Below, one piece after another: positions 6,229-9,792 of a stretch of DNA of 9,792 bases. A program made the position numbers and the translations under genes. Source of the DNA: an uncultured Alphaproteobacteria bacterium (GTDB lineage Bacteria; Pseudomonadota; Alphaproteobacteria; RF32; CAG-239); NCBI GenBank assembly GCA_944392285.1, contig CALXWF010000006.1, forward strand, positions 1-9,792, written 5' to 3'. A model generated the notes under the pieces. That model ran no database searches. It was not told the origin of the DNA and saw only the letters and a list, made by a program, of their open reading frames with translations. Numbering within the stretch: the first letter of the stretch is position 1; every line of letters starts with the position of its first letter.

Positions 6229-7682
6229 GCGAAGAGGCTGAAAATAAAATTTATAACGCTATTTATGCCGACGGACATTTTGAAAAAATCAGGCTCGGCG
6301 CTTTGATTAATAAAGGTGGGGCCGCCGGCAAAATTTATTTGAATGCCGACAATCCTCAGCTCGTGGCAAAAATTTTTCATAATCGTAAAAAAAGCGCAAC
6401 CAATCGTAAAAAGCTCGAATCCATGCTTTTGAATCGGCCAAATTTTCCGCCTGTTGAAAAGGACGGCGTTAAATATGTGCAAATCGCTTGGCCGGAAGCC
6501 CTGCTTGAAGATGAAGACGGTTTTTGCGTCGGCTATCTTATGCCTTTTATTAAAATGGAAGACGCCGTTTCTCTTGACCATTTGATGCAAAAAGCCATTC
6601 GTAAAAAACTTAAACTGCCAGAAAAATATGCTTATCGGATTTTTGCCGCTTATAACGTGGCTTCAATGGTGGCTGCCTTGCATAAATGCGGCCATTATAT
6701 CGTCGATATGAAACCTTCTAACGTTACGGTCTATAAATCTACCATGTTGGTGGCCATGGTCGACTGCGACGGATTTTCAATTAAAGGAGAATATGGGCGT
6801 TTTCCGGCTGAGTTCGTCAGCGAAGAATATATCTACCCCGAAGGCATGGAACTTAGTTGTGACGAAATGGGCGAAGAACAAGACAAATTTGCTTTGGCCG
6901 TGATTATCTTTAAATTATTGAATGAGGGAATCCACCCGTTTTCCGGTGTTCCGCGCAAAAAAGATACGATGACAACCATTCAGAATCGGATTGAGCAGTA
7001 TCATTATGCTTATGGTTTGTGGCCGGATAGTTATCAGGCCCCGCACCCCTACTCCATTCATGAATATTTTGACAAGAAAACGCTTGAGTTGTTTGAGCGG
7101 GCTTTTGCCAAAGGACAAGAACGCCCCAGCGCACATGAATGGCAAGAGCATTTGTGGAATCTGCTGCATAATTTGCGCCAATGCAAAAAGAACCCGAACC
7201 ATGTATATTTTACGACAAAGGGCTGCGGGCTTTGTATGGTTGAAGACAAATTTAAGGGAACACTCAGCGAAATTAAACGCCAAAAAGAAACTCCCGTTAC
7301 CATTCGCGGTATGGGACTTGAGGAGCTTGACGGCGAAAAAGTGCGGCGCGAAAAAGAAGAAAAACAGGCGCGCAACCAAAAGCTCTTTTATGCCTCTATG
7401 GCCGGTGCCGTCTTGTTTTTGCTGTTTTTCGGATTTTTATATAAAATCTTGGAGGTTTGGCAAGAAAGTATTGTGAACGCGGGAATCGGCCTGCAGGTTT
7501 TGGGGCTGGTGTTGGTGATGATGTTAATCAACCATGCCTTTAAGCGGTTTTATGCCTATTTGCCGATTTTAAAAAGCCGTGCCGTAACGCAGATGTTGCA
7601 AGTCTATGCACTGATATGCATGATTGTAGCCTTGGTGTTCCTTAACCAATTACCGACAGATTTATTGTCTTTGGCGCCTTAG
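6225..7682 (+). CDS. Membrane-anchored Ser/Thr kinase with zinc ribbon (YegI-like)
   Basis: A 485-residue protein; residue numbers below count from an in-frame ATG at 6213. The kinase domain spans about 25-320: a glycine-rich loop KGGAAGKIY at 34-42, Lys53 in VAKIF, a catalytic loop HYIVDMKPSN at 161-170 (Asp165, Lys167, Asn170), a metal-binding VDCDGF at 183-188 in place of DFG, and YIYPEGMEL in the substrate-binding region. Asp165 is not preceded by Arg, so this is a non-RD kinase. Next comes a putative zinc ribbon (Cys324, His330, Cys338, Cys341), a charged probable coiled helix (about 365-390), and three membrane segments near 391-412, 421-441 and 457-479. The kinase therefore sits in the cytoplasm on a C-terminal membrane anchor. 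The ATG at 6225 overlaps the phosphatase stop (ATGA), while the 6213 ATG has no ribosome site. Its stop codon overlaps that of the opposing SH3 gene. Confidence 0.87.
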   Translation: MSEEAENKIYNAIYADGHFEKIRLGALINKGGAAGKIYLNADNPQLVAKIFHNRKKSATNRKKLESMLLNRPNFPPVEKDGVKYVQIAWPEALLEDEDGFCVGYLMPFIKMEDAVSLDHLMQKAIRKKLKLPEKYAYRIFAAYNVASMVAALHKCGHYIVDMKPSNVTVYKSTMLVAMVDCDGFSIKGEYGRFPAEFVSEEYIYPEGMELSCDEMGEEQDKFALAVIIFKLLNEGIHPFSGVPRKKDTMTTIQNRIEQYHYAYGLWPDSYQAPHPYSIHEYFDKKTLELFERAFAKGQERPSAHEWQEHLWNLLHNLRQCKKNPNHVYFTTKGCGLCMVEDKFKGTLSEIKRQKETPVTIRGMGLEELDGEKVRREKEEKQARNQKLFYASMAGAVLFLLFFGFLYKILEVWQESIVNAGIGLQVLGLVLVMMLINHAFKRFYAYLPILKSRAVTQMLQVYALICMIVALVFLNQLPTDLLSLAP

Positions 7683-8191
7683 TTGATGACTTCTTCTTTA
7701 TAAACGCCGTAAAGATTGTTTTTAGACATCCAACCTGAAATTTGACCGAATTTTAGCAAACAGAAACCATGTTCGGCCGGACATTTGACAATCTCGGCAA
7801 CGGTTTCATCTTCGGCGCGGGCAATGACTTTTGACTTATAATCAGGCTCGGCATATAAGTTATTTTCTCCGGGGGTGATAACTTTGGCCGTGCGTTTGTT
7901 TGAGAGCATGGATTTATGAATCCAAGATTCCGAACCTTGCCAATCTTTAACCTTGCGCCAAAGCTCAAACTCGGCCACAACCTCTACCGGCGCGCCTTTT
8001 TGGGTGTAAACCCACTCAATGGGATAACGTGAGCCGGGGCCGCTGCGCCCGTTAATGTGATCTGAACGAAAAGAGACAAAGCGCGGGAGGTTCGGCCCAT
8101 CTTCCGAATCATCAATTACCTGAGCTTGAACCGGCGCGACAATAAATGCGGCCAAAAGCAAACAAGAAATTCTCCAAAACAGCTTTGACAT
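7679..8191 (-). CDS. Secreted bacterial SH3-domain protein
   Basis: The 170-residue product begins with a Sec signal peptide (MSKLFWR, then a hydrophobic stretch ending VQAQ, with cleavage near 23-24). The mature protein holds two SH3-like modules. The first is PRFVSFRSDHINGRSGPGSRYPIEWVY with WRKVKDWQGSESWIHKSML (about 36-95). The second is around NLYAEPDYKSKVIARAEDETVAEI and ISGWMSKNNLYGVY (about 110-163). This matches a family widely conserved in Alphaproteobacteria, and the segment RSGPGSRYPIEWVY is diagnostic. Bacterial SH3 domains usually bind peptidoglycan, so a periplasmic wall-associated role is likely, but no enzymatic residue is visible. GGGGAAG lies four bases before the ATG. Its stop codon (7681-7679) overlaps the kinase stop tail to tail with no terminator between, so read-through would give antisense RNA. 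Confidence 0.88.
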   Translation of the reverse strand: MSKLFWRISCLLLAAFIVAPVQAQVIDDSEDGPNLPRFVSFRSDHINGRSGPGSRYPIEWVYTQKGAPVEVVAEFELWRKVKDWQGSESWIHKSMLSNKRTAKVITPGENNLYAEPDYKSKVIARAEDETVAEIVKCPAEHGFCLLKFGQISGWMSKNNLYGVYKEEVIN

Positions 8192-8299
8192 TTTTCTTCC
8201 CCTTTTTAATTCTTTTTTATTTTCTTTGGAGATATTATGACGACATATAATGAATAAAACGTAAAAAAATTTTATAAAATTTTATGGGGATTTGCGAAA
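8192..8299. other. AT-rich divergent intergenic region
   Basis: This 108-bp gap separates the divergent SH3 and M20 genes and must hold promoters for both. A perfect TATAAT lies at 8246-8251 on the plus strand, but the best nearby -35 (TTGGAG, 8226-8231) is only 14 bases away, so no promoter can be called firmly. The stretch AATTTTATAAAATTTTA near 8269-8285 is a small AT palindrome. GGGGA at 8286-8290 is the ribosome site of the M20 gene. Confidence 0.4.
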
Positions 8300-9409
8300 A
8301 TGGATATTATTGAAACAGCTTGTGATTTAATCCGCTTCAAAACCGAAACCGGCGATTTTGAAACTGCTCATAAATGTTTGGATTATTGTAAGAATCTTTT
8401 CAAAAATACGGCGGCTAAAGTTGAAATTTTTCAAAAACCCGACACAGCGCCGGTGCTTTTTATCAGCAACCATGCCGGAGATGATTTTGACGTGTTGGTC
8501 TTGGGACATTTGGACGTCGTCCCCGCCCCAAAAGAAATGTTTGAGCCCAAGATAAGTGAGGGTAAATTGTTCGGTCGCGGAAGTTTGGATATGAAATCTT
8601 TTGCCGCCGTGGCTCTTAATTCCATGGAATATGTTTTGAAAAATAATCTTAACATCAAATTTGCCGTTATGCTTTCAACCGATGAAGAAAAAGGCAGCAA
8701 AGGTACGCACGCTTTTTTGGACGCACACCCCAAACTTGCGGCAAAAATTGTTTTGGATAATGATGTCGGCGGCGATATTTTGAAACTGATTAATAAATGC
8801 AAAAATCCCGTCTTTGTCAAAATTATGGCCCAAGGACTGGAAGCACACGGCTCCACCCCGTGGGAAGGAATCGATGCCAACCAAAAAATGTTTGAGGTCT
8901 TGGCTAATATCAGAAAAATTTATCCCTATTATTCTAAAGACGGACTTATTCCCGAAAATATGTGGGTTGATACCGTGCATGTGGCAAAAATCAGCGGCGG
9001 CGACGTGGCAAATATTATTGCCAAAGATTGTGAGGCCTTGCTTGATTTTCGCCTGATTGAAACCTCAACCGTCGAGAATTTACGCAAAAATCTTGAGGCT
9101 TGTATGGTTGAAGGGGTTAGATTTGAAATCGTATCTCAAAGTGTGCCCGTGGTTATGGCTGAAAACAACCCATATATTCAAGATTATAAAAATTTTGCAG
9201 AATCCATTTTGGGTGAAAAAATCGCATTTGAACAAATCGGCGGCGCAACAGATGCCAGACTTTTTGCCGTAAAAGGCTCTACGGTTATTATGCATTCCGG
9301 CAGCGGCGAAGGCATGCATGCCAGCGGAGAATATGTTGAAATTGACTCGGTTTTGAAACTTGCCGATATTCAAATTAAGTTTTTGCAAAAACTGGCTCTT
9401 GCCAAATAA
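8300..9409 (+). CDS. M20-family metallopeptidase (ArgE/DapE/CPG2-like)
   Basis: A 369-residue cytoplasmic dizinc hydrolase that cleaves an N-acyl or peptide bond. Ligands visible in M20 order are VLGHLDVVP (His70, catalytic Asp72), GRGSLDMKS (bridging Asp97), STDEEKGSKG (catalytic Glu129, metal Glu130), VLDNDVG (Asp153) and the C-terminal GMHASGEYVEI (His340). The dimerisation (lid) domain lies between, around 170-285, and includes GLEAHGSTPWEGIDAN, whose His183 normally contributes to the partner subunit's active site. The length is normal for the family. The wording fits the acetylornithine deacetylase / succinyl-diaminopimelate desuccinylase group generally; I cannot choose between ArgE, DapE or a dipeptidase, and no arginine or lysine gene adjoins it. 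The start has GGGGA at 8286-8290, nine bases upstream. No terminator hairpin follows; the promoter of the next gene overlaps its last codons. Confidence 0.88.
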   Translation: MDIIETACDLIRFKTETGDFETAHKCLDYCKNLFKNTAAKVEIFQKPDTAPVLFISNHAGDDFDVLVLGHLDVVPAPKEMFEPKISEGKLFGRGSLDMKSFAAVALNSMEYVLKNNLNIKFAVMLSTDEEKGSKGTHAFLDAHPKLAAKIVLDNDVGGDILKLINKCKNPVFVKIMAQGLEAHGSTPWEGIDANQKMFEVLANIRKIYPYYSKDGLIPENMWVDTVHVAKISGGDVANIIAKDCEALLDFRLIETSTVENLRKNLEACMVEGVRFEIVSQSVPVVMAENNPYIQDYKNFAESILGEKIAFEQIGGATDARLFAVKGSTVIMHSGSGEGMHASGEYVEIDSVLKLADIQIKFLQKLALAK

Positions 9410-9426
9410 AAATTTTAGGCTATAAA
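9399..9426 (+). promoter_or_regulatory. Promoter of the tRNA-Arg gene
   Basis: TTGCCA (9399-9404) and TATAAA (9421-9426) are 16 bases apart, each one base from consensus. The predicted start is near 9433, immediately before the mature tRNA end at 9435, so the transcript would have almost no 5' leader. The -35 lies inside the last codons of the M20 gene. Confidence 0.55.
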
Positions 9427-9434
9427 AAAGGCAT

Positions 9435-9496
<62 letters not shown>

Positions 9497-9511
<15 letters not shown>

Positions 9512-9618
9512 AAAACACCATAATGCAAGTTATGGTGTTTTTTCATCCGGAGAGGACTATCTCTTGGGCATCTAACCTCGCTTTGGTCACTTCGTTTCCC
9601 TTGCTCGTTAAGATGTTC
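9497..9618. repeat. Direct repeat copy 1 (tRNA 3' end, terminator, palindrome)
   Basis: These 122 bases recur at 9671-9792, offset by 174 bp, with only two differences seen (T9524 to C9698, T9531 to C9705). The unit holds the last 15 bases of tRNA-Arg, the terminator hairpin, the GAGAGGACT segment (9550-9558) complementary to the tRNA T arm, and a GC-richer palindromic stretch. No coding sequence is credible in it. Confidence 0.95.
9511..9543 (+). terminator. Terminator of tRNA-Arg
   Basis: AACACCATAA (9514-9523) pairs perfectly with TTATGGTGTT (9530-9539) around the loop TGCAAG and is followed by four more Ts. It begins directly after the tRNA CCA end, so the tRNA transcript is short and single-gene. 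Confidence 0.85.
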
Positions 9619-9623
9619 CCAAG
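9563..9623. repeat. Long imperfect inverted repeat
   Basis: The left arm 9563-9576 (CTTGGG, CATCT, AAC) pairs with the right arm 9607-9623 (GTT, A, AGATG, TT, CCCAAG), leaving one single-base and one two-base bulge and a central segment of about 30 bases. Could form a hairpin in RNA or DNA. The same left arm is present in copy 2 at 9737-9750, and its right arm is cut by the window end. Confidence 0.6.
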
Positions 9624-9633
9624 ACCTGGCAGA

Positions 9634-9660
9634 CAAAAATGCCATTTAAGGGCATTTTTG
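9634..9660. terminator. Perfect hairpin in the spacer between repeat copies
   Basis: CAAAAATGCC (9634-9643) pairs exactly with GGCATTTTTG (9651-9660) around the loop ATTTAAG. The arm ends in five Ts, with A-runs on the other side, so it could act as a two-way terminator. It lies in the 52-bp spacer that separates the two direct repeats. Confidence 0.5.
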
Positions 9661-9670
9661 CTTAGCGGTT

Positions 9671-9792
9671 CTCTCGGGGACGCCAAAAACACCATAACGC
9701 AAGTCATGGTGTTTTTTCATCCGGAGAGGACTATCTCTTGGGCATCTAACCTCGCTTTGGTCACTTCGTTTCCCTTGCTCGTTAAGATGTTC
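9671..9792. repeat. Direct repeat copy 2 (cut by window end)
   Basis: Matches 9497-9618 at 120 of 122 positions. It starts with CTCTCGGGGACGCCA (9671-9685), an exact copy of the last 15 tRNA-Arg bases without the rest of the tRNA, and is still matching at the right edge. One of its two changes (T9705C) breaks an A-T pair in the terminator stem, so this copy's hairpin is weaker. The base before the match (9670) differs, but 9668-9669 match again. Confidence 0.95.

Noticed and set aside
6915..7476. Long alternative frames on both strands inside the kinase gene, such as 6991-7476 (+) and 6915-7379 (-)
   Set aside because: They show low-complexity composition without recognisable domains and lie wholly inside a kinase frame with an intact catalytic core, zinc ribbon and membrane helices.

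Overview
The window most likely comes from an alphaproteobacterium of moderate to low GC. I infer this from a conserved SH3-domain secreted protein typical of that class, a 44-residue LptM-like lipoprotein and an E. coli-type xanthine phosphoribosyltransferase. An uncultured host-associated lineage is possible, but the species cannot be named from the sequence. Genes are densely packed on both strands, with short AT-rich gaps holding A-rich Shine-Dalgarno sites.

Layout: (1) 1-1032, minus: the first 344 residues of an LTA-synthase-type membrane sulfatase-fold enzyme, running off the left edge. (2) 1124-2086, plus: a PilT/DotB-type secretion ATPase standing alone, ending at a strong bidirectional terminator. 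(3) 2128-3537, minus: a nitronate monooxygenase-like flavoprotein with a C-terminal cysteine cluster. (4) 4583-3599, minus: a two-gene operon with a secreted thioredoxin-fold protein and gpt, overlapping by 11 bp. (5) 4676-7682, plus: a four-gene operon with a tiny lipoprotein, a von Willebrand A protein, a PP2C phosphatase and a membrane-anchored Ser/Thr kinase. The last three form a TerY-P (YegL-YegK-YegI-like) triad. (6) 8191-7679, minus: a secreted SH3-like protein whose stop codon overlaps the kinase stop. (7) 8300-9409, plus: an M20 metallopeptidase. (8) 9435-9511: tRNA-Arg(CCU) with its own promoter and terminator. It is followed by a direct repeat of period 174 bp that copies the tRNA 3' end, the terminator and a downstream palindrome.

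The most notable system is the VWA-phosphatase-kinase triad. Its genes overlap or nearly abut, and a good sigma70-like promoter at 4609-4638 precedes the leading lipoprotein gene. The kinase, phosphatase and metal-binding VWA protein probably form one phosphosignalling module anchored at the inner membrane. Such triads are known from tellurite/stress (Ter) contexts and, as I recall, from anti-phage candidate screens. The second point of interest is the repeated tRNA 3' end at the right edge, which may be an attachment-site scar of an integrative element or the start of a tandem array.
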